A program made the translations under genes and the position numbers. Below, in pieces: positions 18,989 to 28,967 of a DNA stretch of 64,000 nt. The DNA is from Roseovarius sp. TE539 (lineage in GTDB: Bacteria > Pseudomonadota > Alphaproteobacteria > Rhodobacterales > Rhodobacteraceae), in the NCBI RefSeq assembly GCF_003298505.1, contig NZ_QNGB01000005.1, positions 124,001 to 188,000 of the forward strand. The letters run 5' to 3'. Position 1 is the first letter of the stretch. Every line of letters starts with the position of its first letter. Under the pieces are notes generated by a model, which did no database searches, was not told the DNA's origin, and worked only from the letters and a program-made list of their open reading frames with translations.

Positions 18989-19771
18989 ATGACGGGTTTC
19001 ATTCGCCATCCCCTTGCCCGCCTCTGCTGCATGCCGGCCCTGGTGCTGTCGCTGGTTCACCCGGCTGCGGCGGCCTGCGCGCGGGATGCGATGCTCGTGC
19101 TCGACGGGTCCGCCTCGATGGCGGAGGTCGGGCATGACCCTGCGGCGCCCACAAGAATTATCGAAGCGCGGGCAGCCCTGCGCCTTGCGATGCCGCAGAT
19201 CGCGCCGCTGCGCCGGGTCGGGTTGCTCGTTTACGGACCGGGAGGCGCCGATGCGTGTTCGGGGATCGACCTGCGCTTCGGTCCTGTAGCGGATGCTGCG
19301 GAACCGGTGATCGCCGGCGCGCAGGCGCTGCAACCGGGCGGATTGACGCCGATCGCGGACTCGGTCCTCGCGGCGGCACAGGCACTGGACTACCGTACGC
19401 GGCCCGGCATCGTGGTGCTCGTCACGGATGGCAACGAGACCTGTGGCGGGCGCCCCTGCGCATTGGGCGCGGCGCTGATGACAGAAGCGCGCGACCTGAC
19501 CGTGCATGTGATCGGTTTCCGGGTGAATGTCGATTTCTTCGGCTGGAACACCCCGGAACAGGAAAGTTACGGCGAAGGCCGCACGGTGGCGAAATGCCTG
19601 GCCGACCGGACAGGTGGAAAATATGTTTCGACGGACACGGTGGACGAGCTGGTGGCGGCACTCCGCGAAACGCTGGGCTGTGCTGTGATCGGCGCCGGCC
19701 ACCGTGCGGCCCCGGTGGAGCCGGTGACAGCCCATGAAAATGCCCCGGCCATCGCTGACCGGGGCGCTTGA
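18989..19771 (+). CDS. Secreted von Willebrand factor A domain protein, opposite strand inside the spc operon
   Basis: 260 aa. A signal peptide (about residues 1-29, ending VHPAAAA) is followed directly by a VWA domain with a complete MIDAS metal site: DGSAS (Asp39, Ser41, Ser43), a Thr near 120 (GGLTPIADS) and the DGNET motif at Asp147. Several cysteines (90, 152, 157 region and near the C-terminus) suggest periplasmic disulfides. Such proteins usually bind protein ligands in the envelope. No clear Shine-Dalgarno precedes the ATG. The C-terminal codons form a GC hairpin (19742-19765) that could help termination. Function unknown. The position, against the flow of the ribosomal operon, is odd. 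Confidence 0.85.
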   Translation: MTGFIRHPLARLCCMPALVLSLVHPAAAACARDAMLVLDGSASMAEVGHDPAAPTRIIEARAALRLAMPQIAPLRRVGLLVYGPGGADACSGIDLRFGPVADAAEPVIAGAQALQPGGLTPIADSVLAAAQALDYRTRPGIVVLVTDGNETCGGRPCALGAALMTEARDLTVHVIGFRVNVDFFGWNTPEQESYGEGRTVAKCLADRTGGKYVSTDTVDELVAALRETLGCAVIGAGHRAAPVEPVTAHENAPAIADRGA

Positions 19772-19781
19772 ACGGTGGCGA

Positions 19782-19827
19782 CGGAAATTTTGAAAATTTC
19801 CGGTCCGTTTTCTTTTCAAGAAAACGG
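19782..19827. repeat. Two-hairpin palindromic repeat, copy B
   Basis: Stem I (19805-19827) is a perfect 10-bp CCGTTTTCTT palindrome with a 3-base loop. Stem II (19782-19803) has arms CGGAAATTT/AAATTTCCG around a 3-base loop. It directly abuts the rpmD stop. A second copy lies at 41889-41936: stem I is identical, and stem II differs by three compensatory pairs. It may also act as an intrinsic terminator for the VWA gene or for rpmD. Confidence 0.85.
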
Positions 19828-19828
19828 A

Positions 19829-20017
19829 TCAGCCCTTTTCTTCGACGATTTCCACCATGTGCGGGATCTTGGCGATCATGCCACGCACTGCGGGCGTGTC
19901 CTCGAGTTCGCGGGTCTTGTGCATCTTGTTCAGGCCCAGCCCGATCAGCGTCTGGCGCTGTTTCTCGGGGCGGCGGATCGGAGAACCGATCTGTCTGACG
20001 ACGATGGTCTTTGCCAT
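19829..20017 (-). CDS. rpmD: 50S ribosomal protein L30
   Basis: Small large-subunit protein, 62 aa. [20 protein letters not shown] and [20 protein letters not shown] are typical. It follows rpsE after 12 bases. A repeat element begins right after its stop codon, and the next ribosomal gene (rplO) lies about 1 kb away. Confidence 0.97.
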   Translation of the reverse strand: MAKTIVVRQIGSPIRRPEKQRQTLIGLGLNKMHKTRELEDTPAVRGMIAKIPHMVEIVEEKG

Positions 20018-20029
20018 GTGCTTGTCTCC

Positions 20030-20608
20030 TTACGCTTCCGCTGCCGTCTCGGCAGGGGCCTCGGGCTTGGCGGGCTCGTCCTTCTTGAGGATGTCCGCCA
20101 CCTTCTTGCCACGGCGCTGAGCAACCATGCGCGGGCTCGACTGGAACTGCAGTGCATCAAGCGTGGCGCGGATCATGTTGTAGGGATTCTGAGACCCGTT
20201 CGACTTGGCAACCACGTCCTGTACGCCCAGCATCTCGAAAACGGCACGCATCGGGCCACCGGCAATGATTCCGGTACCCTGCGGCGCGGAGCGCATGACC
20301 ACCCGGCCGGCGCCGTGATGGCCCATGCCGTCGTGATGCAGCGTGCGGCCCTCACGCAGGGGCACGCGGATCATCTGGCGCTTGGCCTGTTCGGTGGCCT
20401 TGCGGATCGCCTCCGGGACCTCCTTGGCCTTGCCCTTGCCGAAACCGACACGACCCTTCTGATCGCCCACGACAACGAGTGCCGCAAAGCCGAACCGCTT
20501 GCCGCCCTTAACAGTTTTCGAAACGCGGTTGATCGCGACGAGGCGATCGGCGAATTCCGGCGCTTCGTCGCGGTCGCGACCTCCACGGCGGTTGTCATCT
20601 CTTGCCAT
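20030..20608 (-). CDS. rpsE: 30S ribosomal protein S5
   Basis: Small-subunit protein at the mRNA entry site, important for accuracy. 192 aa, longer than the ~166 of E. coli. The double-stranded-RNA-like domain has [20 protein letters not shown], then [20 protein letters not shown]. An additional C-terminal Ala/Glu/Pro tail (about residues 172-192) is present, like that on L3. It lies 12 bases before rpmD and 119 after rplR. Confidence 0.97.
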   Translation of the reverse strand: MARDDNRRGGRDRDEAPEFADRLVAINRVSKTVKGGKRFGFAALVVVGDQKGRVGFGKGKAKEVPEAIRKATEQAKRQMIRVPLREGRTLHHDGMGHHGAGRVVMRSAPQGTGIIAGGPMRAVFEMLGVQDVVAKSNGSQNPYNMIRATLDALQFQSSPRMVAQRRGKKVADILKKDEPAKPEAPAETAAEA

Positions 20609-20727
20609 TTGGCATCCTTTCCTTGCGGCACACGACGGCGCCTTCAGCGTGTCAACCCTGGTGTTCCCGCACGCCTGCGCGAACCCGGATCATCGAGGCG
20701 GCCAAAGCCAGGCCCGGCCGCCTGCAC

Positions 20728-21087
20728 TCAGATTTTCAGGCCACCCTCGCGGGCAGCGTCGGCCACCGCCTCGATGCGCCCGTGAAAGAGGAAGCCCCCC
20801 CGGTCGAACTGCGCCTCGGTGATACCGGCCTTCTTGGCCCGCTCGGCAATCGTGGCACCGATCTTGGTGGCAGCCTCGACGGTATTCTTGCCGTAGAACC
20901 CCAGATCCTTTTCGAGCGTGGACGCCGAAGCCAGGGTCACACCGTTCACGTCGTCGATGATCTGGACGCTCATGTTCTTGCTGGACCGGTGAACACTCAG
21001 GCGCGGACGCCCTGCATTGACCTTGCGAAGTTTGCTCCGAACGCGCAGGCGGCGTTTGAGGAACAGTTGTCTCTTGCTGTTTGCCAT
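20728..21087 (-). CDS. rplR: 50S ribosomal protein L18
   Basis: Binds 5S rRNA in the central protuberance, 119 aa. Contains [19 protein letters not shown] and the C-terminal [24 protein letters not shown]. It follows rplF after 12 bases. Confidence 0.97.
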   Translation of the reverse strand: MANSKRQLFLKRRLRVRSKLRKVNAGRPRLSVHRSSKNMSVQIIDDVNGVTLASASTLEKDLGFYGKNTVEAATKIGATIAERAKKAGITEAQFDRGGFLFHGRIEAVADAAREGGLKI

Positions 21088-21099
21088 CTCTCGCGTTCC

Positions 21100-21633
21100 T
21101 TACTTCTTCTTGCCTTCCTTCTGGAAGATATACTCGTCCTTGTAGCGGATGCCCTTGCCCTTGTAGGGTTCGGGGCGCCGCCAATCGCGGATGTTGGCCG
21201 CGACTTCTCCGACGAGCTGCTTGTTGGTTCCCTCGACCACAAGTTCGGTGGGCTTGGCAGCCGTCACCGTAATGCCATCCGGGATCGGGAAATCCACGTC
21301 ATGGCTCAGGCCGAGATTGAGCTTGAGTATGTCACCCTGGACCTGTGCGCGATAACCCACGCCACGGATTTCCAGCTCTTTCTTGAAGGTCTCCTTGGCA
21401 CCATGCACCATGTTGGCCACAACCGTACGGGTCATGCCCCATTGCTGGCGCGCACGCTTGGAGTTGCCGCGCGGCGTCACGGTGATCTGCCCGTCTTCCA
21501 CCGCCAGGGTGACATCGTCTGTAAAGGTGAAGGACTTGGTGTCCTTCGGCCCCTTGATCGCGACGGTCTGGCCCGAAATCTCGGCGGTGACACCGTCCGG
21601 GAGCGCCACGGGTTGTTTTCCGATACGAGACAT
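21100..21633 (-). CDS. rplF: 50S ribosomal protein L6
   Basis: Large-subunit protein near the factor-binding centre, 177 aa. [19 protein letters not shown] and the C-terminal [18 protein letters not shown] are diagnostic. It follows rpsH after 11 bases. Confidence 0.98.
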   Translation of the reverse strand: MSRIGKQPVALPDGVTAEISGQTVAIKGPKDTKSFTFTDDVTLAVEDGQITVTPRGNSKRARQQWGMTRTVVANMVHGAKETFKKELEIRGVGYRAQVQGDILKLNLGLSHDVDFPIPDGITVTAAKPTELVVEGTNKQLVGEVAANIRDWRRPEPYKGKGIRYKDEYIFQKEGKKK

Positions 21634-21644
21634 TCCAGACCTCC

Positions 21645-22037
21645 TCAGAATACCGTGCAGAGCACTTCACCACCAATATTGGCGGCGCGGGCTGCTGCAT
21701 CGGACATCACACCCTTGGGTGTGGAGACAATCGACACCCCGAGGCCCTGACGGACCGAGGGGATGTCCTTGACGCCCGCATAGACGCGACGACCGGGTTT
21801 GGAAACCCGCTTCATCTCGCGGATGACGGGGGCGCCGTCGAAGTATTTGAGGCTCACCTCGAAGGCCGGATGGCCGTTCTTGCCGGTGATCTTTTCGTGA
21901 CCGCGGATATAGCCTTCATCCGCGAGCACGTCGAGAACCCAGCCACGAAGCTTGGAGGCGGGCACCATCACGGTGGATTTCCCGCGCATCTGCGCGTTGC
22001 GGATCCGGGTGAGCATATCGCCGATAGGATCATTCAT
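21645..22037 (-). CDS. rpsH: 30S ribosomal protein S8
   Basis: Primary 16S-binding protein and, in enterobacteria, the autogenous repressor of the spc operon; 130 aa. Begins [20 protein letters not shown] and ends with [20 protein letters not shown]. It follows rpsN after 12 bases. Whether S8 regulates this operon is not visible here. Confidence 0.98.
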   Translation of the reverse strand: MNDPIGDMLTRIRNAQMRGKSTVMVPASKLRGWVLDVLADEGYIRGHEKITGKNGHPAFEVSLKYFDGAPVIREMKRVSKPGRRVYAGVKDIPSVRQGLGVSIVSTPKGVMSDAAARAANIGGEVLCTVF

Positions 22038-22049
22038 TCCAATTCTCCC

Positions 22050-22355
22050 TTACCAGCTCGACTTGACCAGGCCAGGAGCCTGACCGTTCGACCCCAGATC
22101 GCGCAGGGCGATCCGCGAAACCTTCAGCTTGCGATAATACGCATGCGGACGACCCGTCAGCTGGCAGCGGTTGTGAAGCCGCGTCGCCGAGCTGTTGCGA
22201 GGCAGTTTCGCCAACTTCAGGGAGGCGCGGAAACGCTCTTCCATCGGCTTGGATTCGTCGTTGATTATTCCCTTCAGGGCCGCGCGCTTGGCAGCATACT
22301 TCTCCACCAGGTGCTGACGCTTCTTCTCGCGTTCGACCATTGCTTTCTTAGCCAT
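22050..22355 (-). CDS. rpsN: 30S ribosomal protein S14, zinc-free form
   Basis: Small-subunit head protein, 101 aa. This is the long form without cysteine pairs (C-minus type). [20 protein letters not shown] is the conserved C-terminal core. It follows rplE after 19 bases. Confidence 0.98.
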   Translation of the reverse strand: MAKKAMVEREKKRQHLVEKYAAKRAALKGIINDESKPMEERFRASLKLAKLPRNSSATRLHNRCQLTGRPHAYYRKLKVSRIALRDLGSNGQAPGLVKSSW

Positions 22356-22374
22356 AATACTCTCTCCCGCCGGA

Positions 22375-22938
22375 TCAGCTGTTGAAGGGCATGTTGAAAT
22401 GCTTCAACAGCGCCCTGGCTTCAGCGTCGGTCTGCGCCGTGGTTGCGATGATGACGTCGAGTCCCCAGACCTCGTCGACCTTGTCGTACTCGATTTCGGG
22501 GAAAACGATATGCTCCTTGATGCCCATGGCGTAGTTTCCCCGACCATCGAAGCTGTTGCCCGGGACACCACGGAAGTCGCGGATGCGCGGCATGGCGATC
22601 GTGATCAGACGGTCAAGGAAGTCGTACATTCGATCACCGCGCAGAGTGACCTTGGCGCCCATCGGCATGCCTTCGCGGACGCGAAAACCGGCGATGGAAT
22701 TCTTGGCCTTGGTGATCACGGCCTTCTGGCCAGCGATCGTGGAAAGATCCTCCTGGGCCGACTTGGCCTTCTTGGAATCACGAACCGCCTCGGCACCGCA
22801 CCCGATGTTCAGGACGATCTTGTCCAGGCGCGGGATCTGCATGTCGTTGGTATAGCCGAACTCCTCACGCAGGGCCGGTTTGATCGTCTCGCGGAACTGC
22901 GCGCGCAGGCGCGGGACATATGCGGCAGTATCAAGCAT
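22375..22938 (-). CDS. rplE: 50S ribosomal protein L5
   Basis: 5S rRNA-binding protein that contacts P-site tRNA; 187 aa. Blocks: [40 protein letters not shown] and [20 protein letters not shown]. Its start overlaps the rplX end by eight bases. Confidence 0.98.
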   Translation of the reverse strand: MLDTAAYVPRLRAQFRETIKPALREEFGYTNDMQIPRLDKIVLNIGCGAEAVRDSKKAKSAQEDLSTIAGQKAVITKAKNSIAGFRVREGMPMGAKVTLRGDRMYDFLDRLITIAMPRIRDFRGVPGNSFDGRGNYAMGIKEHIVFPEIEYDKVDEVWGLDVIIATTAQTDAEARALLKHFNMPFNS

Positions 22939-23242
22939 CGATCACGTCCCCCGTTGTCTTGGCAATGCGGACCTTGTTGCCGTCCTCGATCCGGAAGCCG
23001 ACTCGCGTAGGCTTGCCGTTCTTGTCGACGATGGCGAGATTGGAAAGGTCGATGGGCATGGGCTGCGGGATGCGGCCGCCCTGGCTCTGCTGGCTCTGCT
23101 TCGTGTGACGGATCGCCATGTTGACGCCATCGACCACGGCCTTGCCGGACTTGGGATCGACGGACTGGATCGCGCCTTCCTTGCCCTTGTCCTTGCCGGC
23201 CAGCACGACGACCTTGTCGCCCTTTTTCAGTTTTGCGGCCAT
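22931..23242 (-). CDS. rplX: 50S ribosomal protein L24
   Basis: Assembly-initiator protein, 103 aa with a KOW motif ([20 protein letters not shown]). It starts one base after the rplN stop and overlaps rplE by eight bases. Confidence 0.97.
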   Translation of the reverse strand: MAAKLKKGDKVVVLAGKDKGKEGAIQSVDPKSGKAVVDGVNMAIRHTKQSQQSQGGRIPQPMPIDLSNLAIVDKNGKPTRVGFRIEDGNKVRIAKTTGDVIDA

Positions 23243-23243
23243 C

Positions 23244-23612
23244 TTACAGCACCTCCGGGGCGAGCGAGATGATTTTCATGAATTTCTTGGCCCGCAATTC
23301 ACGCACCACCGGCCCGAAAATACGGGTACCGATGGGATCACCGGAATTATTGAGGATGACAGCTGCATTGCGGTCAAAACGGATCGCGGTGCCGTCCTCG
23401 CGGCGGACTTCCTTGGCGGTGCGCACGACAACGGCCTTGCGGACGTCGCCTTTCTTGACGCGGCCGCGCGGAATGGCTTCCTTCACCGACACGACGATGA
23501 TGTCGCCGACGGACGCATATTTGCGCTTGGAACCACCCAGGACCTTGATGCACTGAACCCGGCGCGCGCCGGAGTTGTCAGCAACATCCAGATTGGTCTG
23601 CATCTGGATCAT
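23244..23612 (-). CDS. rplN: 50S ribosomal protein L14
   Basis: Large-subunit protein at the subunit interface, 122 aa. Starts [20 protein letters not shown], the usual N-terminus. First gene of the classical spc group; a 109-base spacer with a GC hairpin (near 23689-23716) separates it from rpsQ. Confidence 0.98.
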   Translation of the reverse strand: MIQMQTNLDVADNSGARRVQCIKVLGGSKRKYASVGDIIVVSVKEAIPRGRVKKGDVRKAVVVRTAKEVRREDGTAIRFDRNAAVILNNSGDPIGTRIFGPVVRELRAKKFMKIISLAPEVL

Positions 23613-23721
23613 TAGGTTTCTCCCGACCTTTGGGGTAACGACCCCAGGGTTTCGATCAAACCGGAATGTGTTTTCCGCTTTCTGGTCCGTTCATCCGGGC
23701 TGGGGCCCGGCGAACGCCCGG

Positions 23722-23952
23722 TCAGGCTTCCAACACCTCCCAGCGTTTCGATTTCGAGTAGGGGGCGCATTCGATGATACGGACGAAATCCCCCTTCTTG
23801 AAAGCGTTCTCGGAATCGTGCGCGCGGTATTTCTTGGTCTTGCGCACGGTCTTCTTAAGGACAGGGTGCGTGAAGCGGCGCTCGACCGAGACCGTGATGG
23901 ACTGGTCGTTGGCGGCGCTCGTCACGGTGCCTTGCAGGATTCTCTTGGGCAT
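23722..23952 (-). CDS. rpsQ: 30S ribosomal protein S17
   Basis: Primary 16S rRNA-binding protein, 76 aa from the ATG at 23952 ([20 protein letters not shown]). The frame extends 22 codons upstream over the rpmC end, which I reject because the canonical start fits. Last gene of the S10 group, 13 bases after rpmC. Confidence 0.97.
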   Translation of the reverse strand: MPKRILQGTVTSAANDQSITVSVERRFTHPVLKKTVRKTKKYRAHDSENAFKKGDFVRIIECAPYSKSKRWEVLEA

Positions 23953-23965
23953 CGCGTTCGCTCCC

Positions 23966-24172
23966 TTACTGGTCGCCGGCCGCCGCGGCGGCCTTTTCGT
24001 TGAGGATCGTCTTGACACGCGCCGCGTTACGGCGGGCGATCTTCATGCGGGCGGGGTTTTCCAGCTGCCCGGTGGCCGACTGAAAGCGCAGGTTGAACTG
24101 CTCTTTCTTCAGGCTCGCCAACTCCTCGCGGAGCTGATCCGGGGTCTTGTCACGTAGTTCCTGGGCGTTCAT
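23966..24172 (-). CDS. rpmC: 50S ribosomal protein L29
   Basis: Exit-tunnel protein that helps recruit trigger factor and SRP; 68 aa from the ATG at 24172 ([18 protein letters not shown]), preceded by GGGAAAGAGG. The frame is open eight codons upstream without support. Normally it follows rplP directly; here a 621-base oxygenase gene and two spacers lie between. Confidence 0.96.
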   Translation of the reverse strand: MNAQELRDKTPDQLREELASLKKEQFNLRFQSATGQLENPARMKIARRNAARVKTILNEKAAAAAGDQ

Positions 24173-24370
24173 CGCCTCTTTCCCTTCTCGAAACACCAGC
24201 AGGCCCCTGACGGTTCATTCAGGGTCACCCGGCACCTGGTGGATGAATTGCAGATACGCGAATCCCCGGGCATTCCGGGGCTGCGCGAATTGGCGCTCTA
24301 TAAGGGACATCGGCAGGGAGGGCAAGGAATAGTTTCGGCCATGTGCCATGCTGCGCAAGCCCCGGCCCTT

Positions 24371-24991
24371 TCAGCCCCATCCGTAGTTGAAACTCACGCT
24401 GATCCGGTCATCCTCGGCCATGTTCATGGGCACCTCGTGGCGCAGCCAGCTTTCCCAAAGCAGCACGTCACCAACCGCCGGAGCAACATATACGAAATTC
24501 CGCTGCTCGCGCCGCGCATCCCGGCGCCGTGCAGGGGCTGCCATCATCCGGGCCGAGCGCGGATCCTCCAGCTTCAACGCCGCCGCGCCCTCCGGCATGG
24601 CCACGTAGGTGGTTCCCGAAATCACCGAATGAGGATGAATATGAGATGAATGCGAGCCGCCCTCGGGCAATATGTTGATCCAGATATCCTCCAGCTTCAG
24701 GTCACGGCCATCGAGGTCGAATTCCAGATCCTCGGCGAACGCCGCAACATGGGCATCAAGCGATTTCACCAGGTCGGAGAAAACCGGAAAGCGCCAGGGC
24801 AGATCGGTGAGCGAAGCGTAGGAGGTGTAGCCGGGATAGCCGTTTTCCGCGCACCAGTCCTGCCCCGCCTCGTCGTCCTCGGCAATGGAATAACACGACG
24901 CCTCGAATTCCGATGCGTCAATGACGGGGCCGTGTTCCGAAAGCGCCGCGCGGTAGAGACGGGTGACGAAGAGTGAGTCGATCCGTGGCAT
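24371..24991 (-). CDS. Putative 2-oxoglutarate/Fe(II)-dependent oxygenase (TIGR02466/PF13759-like) between rplP and rpmC
   Basis: 206 aa. The C-terminal half has a double-stranded beta-helix pattern I associate with the 2OG-FeII_Oxy_5 group: ILPEGGSHSSHIHPHSVISG with candidate iron ligands His117/His119, GDVLLWESWLRHEVP with distal His185, and DRISVSFNY with Arg196 as the likely 2-oxoglutarate anchor. The N-terminal part (1-~95) is an acidic helical region. It reads in the same direction as the ribosomal genes, 229 bases after rplP and 198 before rpmC, so it is probably expressed with them. The Shine-Dalgarno is weak. The position next to L16, a known target of ribosomal hydroxylases in E. 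coli, suggests but does not prove a ribosome-modifying role. Confidence 0.75.
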   Translation of the reverse strand: MPRIDSLFVTRLYRAALSEHGPVIDASEFEASCYSIAEDDEAGQDWCAENGYPGYTSYASLTDLPWRFPVFSDLVKSLDAHVAAFAEDLEFDLDGRDLKLEDIWINILPEGGSHSSHIHPHSVISGTTYVAMPEGAAALKLEDPRSARMMAAPARRRDARREQRNFVYVAPAVGDVLLWESWLRHEVPMNMAEDDRISVSFNYGWG

Positions 24992-25152
24992 GGGAAGGAT
25001 CTAGCTCCGGACAGGGAAAGTGTGCAAGTGACGTCCGGGATCCTCAAGGCGAAGGGACGGCGAATCCGCTGCCCGGTCCGTGCGTGCCTCGTGGCGGGCG
25101 ATACCTTCCATGGTGTCTTCCCTGCGATGCGCCTTGCAGTTGTCAATCGGAC

Positions 25153-25180
25153 AACCCCCGCCGATCACTCGACGGGGGTT
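25153..25180 (-). promoter_or_regulatory. Stem-loop between rplP and the oxygenase gene
   Basis: An 8-bp stem (AACCCCCG with CGGGGGTT) and a 12-base loop, about 40 bases downstream of the rplP stop. No strong U-run follows on minus, so it may be an attenuator or a 3'-end stabiliser that lowers expression of the oxygenase relative to rplP. Confidence 0.5.
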
Positions 25181-25220
25181 TGTCATCTCGTAGGATGGGT
25201 GCTTGCCCCCATCTTCCCGA

Positions 25221-25634
25221 TCACCAGTCCTCGCGGACAACGATGCGGGTCTTGATCGGCAGTTTCATCGCCGCAAGGCGCAGGGCCTCCTTGGCGATGG
25301 CGTCACTGACGCCGTCGATCTCGAACATCACCCGGCCTGGCTTGACCTTGCAGGCCCAGAAATCGACGGACCCCTTGCCCTTGCCCATCCGCACCTCGGT
25401 GGGCTTGGAGGTCACGGGCGTATCGGGGAAGATCCGGATCCAGACCCGGCCCTGACGTTTCATGTGCCTGGTCATGGCACGGCGGGCCGCCTCGATCTGA
25501 CGCGCAGTCACGCGCTCGGGCTGGGCCGCCTTGAGGCCGTAAGACCCGAAGTTGAGATCCGAGCCACCCTTGGCGACGCCCTTGATGCGCCCCTTGTGCT
25601 GCTTGCGGAACTTTGTACGCTTTGGTTGAAGCAT
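25221..25634 (-). CDS. rplP: 50S ribosomal protein L16
   Basis: Large-subunit protein near the A-site and elbow of tRNA, 137 aa. [16 protein letters not shown] and [20 protein letters not shown] are diagnostic. Arg82 in the VRMGKGKG segment aligns with E. coli L16 Arg81, the residue hydroxylated by YcfD (family knowledge), and is conserved. It lies 13 bases after rpsC and directly before the putative oxygenase. Confidence 0.98.
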   Translation of the reverse strand: MLQPKRTKFRKQHKGRIKGVAKGGSDLNFGSYGLKAAQPERVTARQIEAARRAMTRHMKRQGRVWIRIFPDTPVTSKPTEVRMGKGKGSVDFWACKVKPGRVMFEIDGVSDAIAKEALRLAAMKLPIKTRIVVREDW

Positions 25635-25647
25635 CTGTTATCCCTCC

Positions 25648-26355
25648 TCAGCGGCGGCCGCCGGCGCCACGGGGCGCGGGACCATCCTGAAGCTCCTGGG
25701 CCTTGCGATCACGGGCCGACGGATCGTGCTCCATGATCTCACCCTTGAAGATCCAGACCTTGATACCGATGATCCCGTAAGGGGTTTCGGCCTCGGAATG
25801 GGCGTAGTCGATATCCGCACGCAAGGTGTGAAGCGGCACACGGCCTTCGCGATACCATTCGGTCCGGGCGATTTCGGCACCGCCAAGTCGCCCTGCCACG
25901 TTCACCCGGATGCCGAGCGCACCCATGCGCATGGCGTTCTGAACCGCACGCTTCATCGCACGACGGAAACTGACCCGCCGCTCGAGTTGCTGGGCAATGC
26001 TGTCACCGACGAGTGCCGCATCAAGTTCGGGCTTGCGCACCTCCACGATGTTGAGATGCAGTTCGCTGTCCGTCATCTTCGAGAGTTTCTTGCGCAGCGT
26101 CTCGATATCAGCGCCCTTCTTGCCGATGATGACACCCGGACGCGCCGTGTGTATCGTAACACGGCACTTCTTGTGCGGCCGTTCGATGATCACCCGGCTG
26201 ACGCCGGCCTGCTTGCATTCGCGATTGATGAATTCGCGGATCGCGACATCCTCGAGAAGAAGATTGCCGTAATCCTTCGTGTCGGCGTACCAGCGGCTGT
26301 CCCAGGTGCGGTTGACCTGCAGGCGCATGCCGATCGGATTGACTTTGTTACCCAT
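25648..26355 (-). CDS. rpsC: 30S ribosomal protein S3
   Basis: mRNA-entry helicase protein of the small-subunit head, 235 aa. [20 protein letters not shown], the KH segment [20 protein letters not shown] and the C-terminal [20 protein letters not shown] are clear. Its ATG shares one base with the rplV stop, so translation is coupled. Confidence 0.98.
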   Translation of the reverse strand: MGNKVNPIGMRLQVNRTWDSRWYADTKDYGNLLLEDVAIREFINRECKQAGVSRVIIERPHKKCRVTIHTARPGVIIGKKGADIETLRKKLSKMTDSELHLNIVEVRKPELDAALVGDSIAQQLERRVSFRRAMKRAVQNAMRMGALGIRVNVAGRLGGAEIARTEWYREGRVPLHTLRADIDYAHSEAETPYGIIGIKVWIFKGEIMEHDPSARDRKAQELQDGPAPRGAGGRR

Positions 26356-26735
26356 TAGGCTTGCTCCTCGATTTCACGCACCTTGATGGTCAGTTCCGAG
26401 AACGGCTTGCGCAGGGCGCCGAAGCGGCCTCGCGCACGAGGCCGTCCACGCTTCATCACAAGGTTCTTGCCGACATAGGCTTCCGCAACGACCAGTTCAT
26501 CCACATCGAGATTGTGGTTGTTCTCGGCATTGGCGATCGCGGACTGCAGGCATTTGCGCACGTCCTCGGCAATCCGCTTCTTCGAGAAAGTGAGATCGTT
26601 GAGAGCCGTATCCACCTTCTTGCCGCGGATCATTGCCGCCACCAGATTGAGCTTTTGCGGGCTTGTGCGAAGCATGCGCAGCTTTGCCATCGCCTCGTTC
26701 TCGGCCACGCGGCGGGGGTTCTTTTCCTTGCCCAT
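26355..26735 (-). CDS. rplV: 50S ribosomal protein L22
   Basis: Lines the exit tunnel, 126 aa. Typical blocks: [20 protein letters not shown] and the loop [20 protein letters not shown] that reaches into the tunnel. It starts five bases after the rpsS stop and overlaps rpsC by one base. Confidence 0.98.
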   Translation of the reverse strand: MGKEKNPRRVAENEAMAKLRMLRTSPQKLNLVAAMIRGKKVDTALNDLTFSKKRIAEDVRKCLQSAIANAENNHNLDVDELVVAEAYVGKNLVMKRGRPRARGRFGALRKPFSELTIKVREIEEQA

Positions 26736-26740
26736 CAGAT

Positions 26741-27019
26741 TTACCTCCGCTTCGCTTTTTTGTCGGCCATGTGGCCATAATAGGTCCGGGTCGGCGAGTA
26801 TTCACCGAACTTCTGGCCGATCATATCCTCGGAGACGAGAACCGGGATGTGTTTGTGCCCGTTATAGACACCAAACGTCAGCCCCACGAACTGGGGCAGG
26901 ATCGTCGACCGGCGCGACCAGATCTTGATAACTTCGTTACGCCCCGACTCGCGCGATGCTTCGGCCTTCTTGAGGACGTAAGAATCGACGAAGGGGCCCT
27001 TCCAAACAGAACGTGCCAT
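26741..27019 (-). CDS. rpsS: 30S ribosomal protein S19
   Basis: Small-subunit head protein, 92 aa. [39 protein letters not shown] and [20 protein letters not shown] are diagnostic. It lies three bases after rplB. Confidence 0.98.
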   Translation of the reverse strand: MARSVWKGPFVDSYVLKKAEASRESGRNEVIKIWSRRSTILPQFVGLTFGVYNGHKHIPVLVSEDMIGQKFGEYSPTRTYYGHMADKKAKRR

Positions 27020-27022
27020 GTA

Positions 27023-27865
<843 letters not shown>

Positions 27866-28056
27866 GCTTTCTGTCTTCCGTTTAGCAAGCGGCGGGTCGC
27901 CCCGCCAATGTTGGTGGCCGGGGGCAATCCCGGCTTGGGTACAGGGCCCCGAAGGTCCCCGGTGAAAACGCCGGCATCATGCCTGGCGGACGGGTGGTGA
28001 TCCCACCCGGAAAATCCGGCCCCGGACGAATCCGGAACCGCGGATGCAGCCTCCTA

Positions 28057-28353
28057 TCAAAGACCCGTGGTCACGTCGATAGTGTTTCCCTCCTCGAGGG
28101 TCACATAGGCCTTCTTGACGTCGTTGCGTTTGCCGGAAACACCCCGGAAGCGCTTGGTCTTGCCCTTGGTGATCGTGGTATTGACCGCTTTCACCTTCAC
28201 ACCGAAGAGAGCCTCGACGGCCTCCTTGATCTGGGGTTTGGCCGCGTCCATCGCCACCTCGAAGACAACCGCGCCATGCTCGGACGCCATGGTCGCCTTT
28301 TCGGTGATCACCGGTTTACGGATAACGTCGTAATGTTGAGGTTTCGCGCTCAT
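28057..28353 (-). CDS. rplW: 50S ribosomal protein L23
   Basis: Exit-tunnel rim protein that docks trigger factor and SRP; 98 aa. [19 protein letters not shown] and [19 protein letters not shown] are typical. Its start overlaps the rplD stop by four bases. Confidence 0.98.
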   Translation of the reverse strand: MSAKPQHYDVIRKPVITEKATMASEHGAVVFEVAMDAAKPQIKEAVEALFGVKVKAVNTTITKGKTKRFRGVSGKRNDVKKAYVTLEEGNTIDVTTGL

Positions 28354-28967
28354 TTCAACCGAGCCTCCAGTGCTTCGACACCCGCCTTCGTGATCACCAG
28401 CGTGTCACGCTTGAGGATGTCATAGACGTTCGCGCCGATACTGGGCAGCACATCGAGACCCTCGATGTTGCGCGCGGCCCGGGCAAACCCTTCGTTGACC
28501 TCGGCACCGTCGATCACCAGCGCCCGCTTCCAGCCAAGATCCTTTACCTGCCTGGCCAATTCACGGGTCTTGCCCTGCGATTCGGCCTCGTCCAGAACCA
28601 CCAGCTCACCGGCCTTTGCCTTTGCGCTGAGCGCATGCTTGAGGCCCAGCTTGCGGAACTTCTTGGGCAGTTCGTGTCCGTGGCTGCGCGGCACCGGCCC
28701 CTTGTAGATCCCGCCCTTGCGGAAGATCGGCGCGTTGCGGTCACCGTGACGTGCGCCGCCGGTGCCCTTCTGGCGGTAGATCTTCTTGCTGGAATAGCTG
28801 GTTTCCGAGCGCGTCTTGACCTTGTGCGTGCCCGCCTGGGCGCGGTTGCGCTGCCAGCGGACGACACGGTGCAGGATATCGGCGCGCGGTTCCAGTCCGA
28901 AAATATCTTCGCCCAGCTCGACCGAGCCCGCCTTGCCGCCGTCCAGTTTGATGACGTCGAGTTTCAT
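28350..28967 (-). CDS. rplD: 50S ribosomal protein L4
   Basis: Large-subunit protein with an exit-tunnel loop; in E. coli it also represses the S10 operon. 205 aa. The loop region [20 protein letters not shown] and [20 protein letters not shown] are conserved. It overlaps rplC and rplW by four bases each. Autogenous control here is not visible. Confidence 0.98.
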   Translation of the reverse strand: MKLDVIKLDGGKAGSVELGEDIFGLEPRADILHRVVRWQRNRAQAGTHKVKTRSETSYSSKKIYRQKGTGGARHGDRNAPIFRKGGIYKGPVPRSHGHELPKKFRKLGLKHALSAKAKAGELVVLDEAESQGKTRELARQVKDLGWKRALVIDGAEVNEGFARAARNIEGLDVLPSIGANVYDILKRDTLVITKAGVEALEARLK

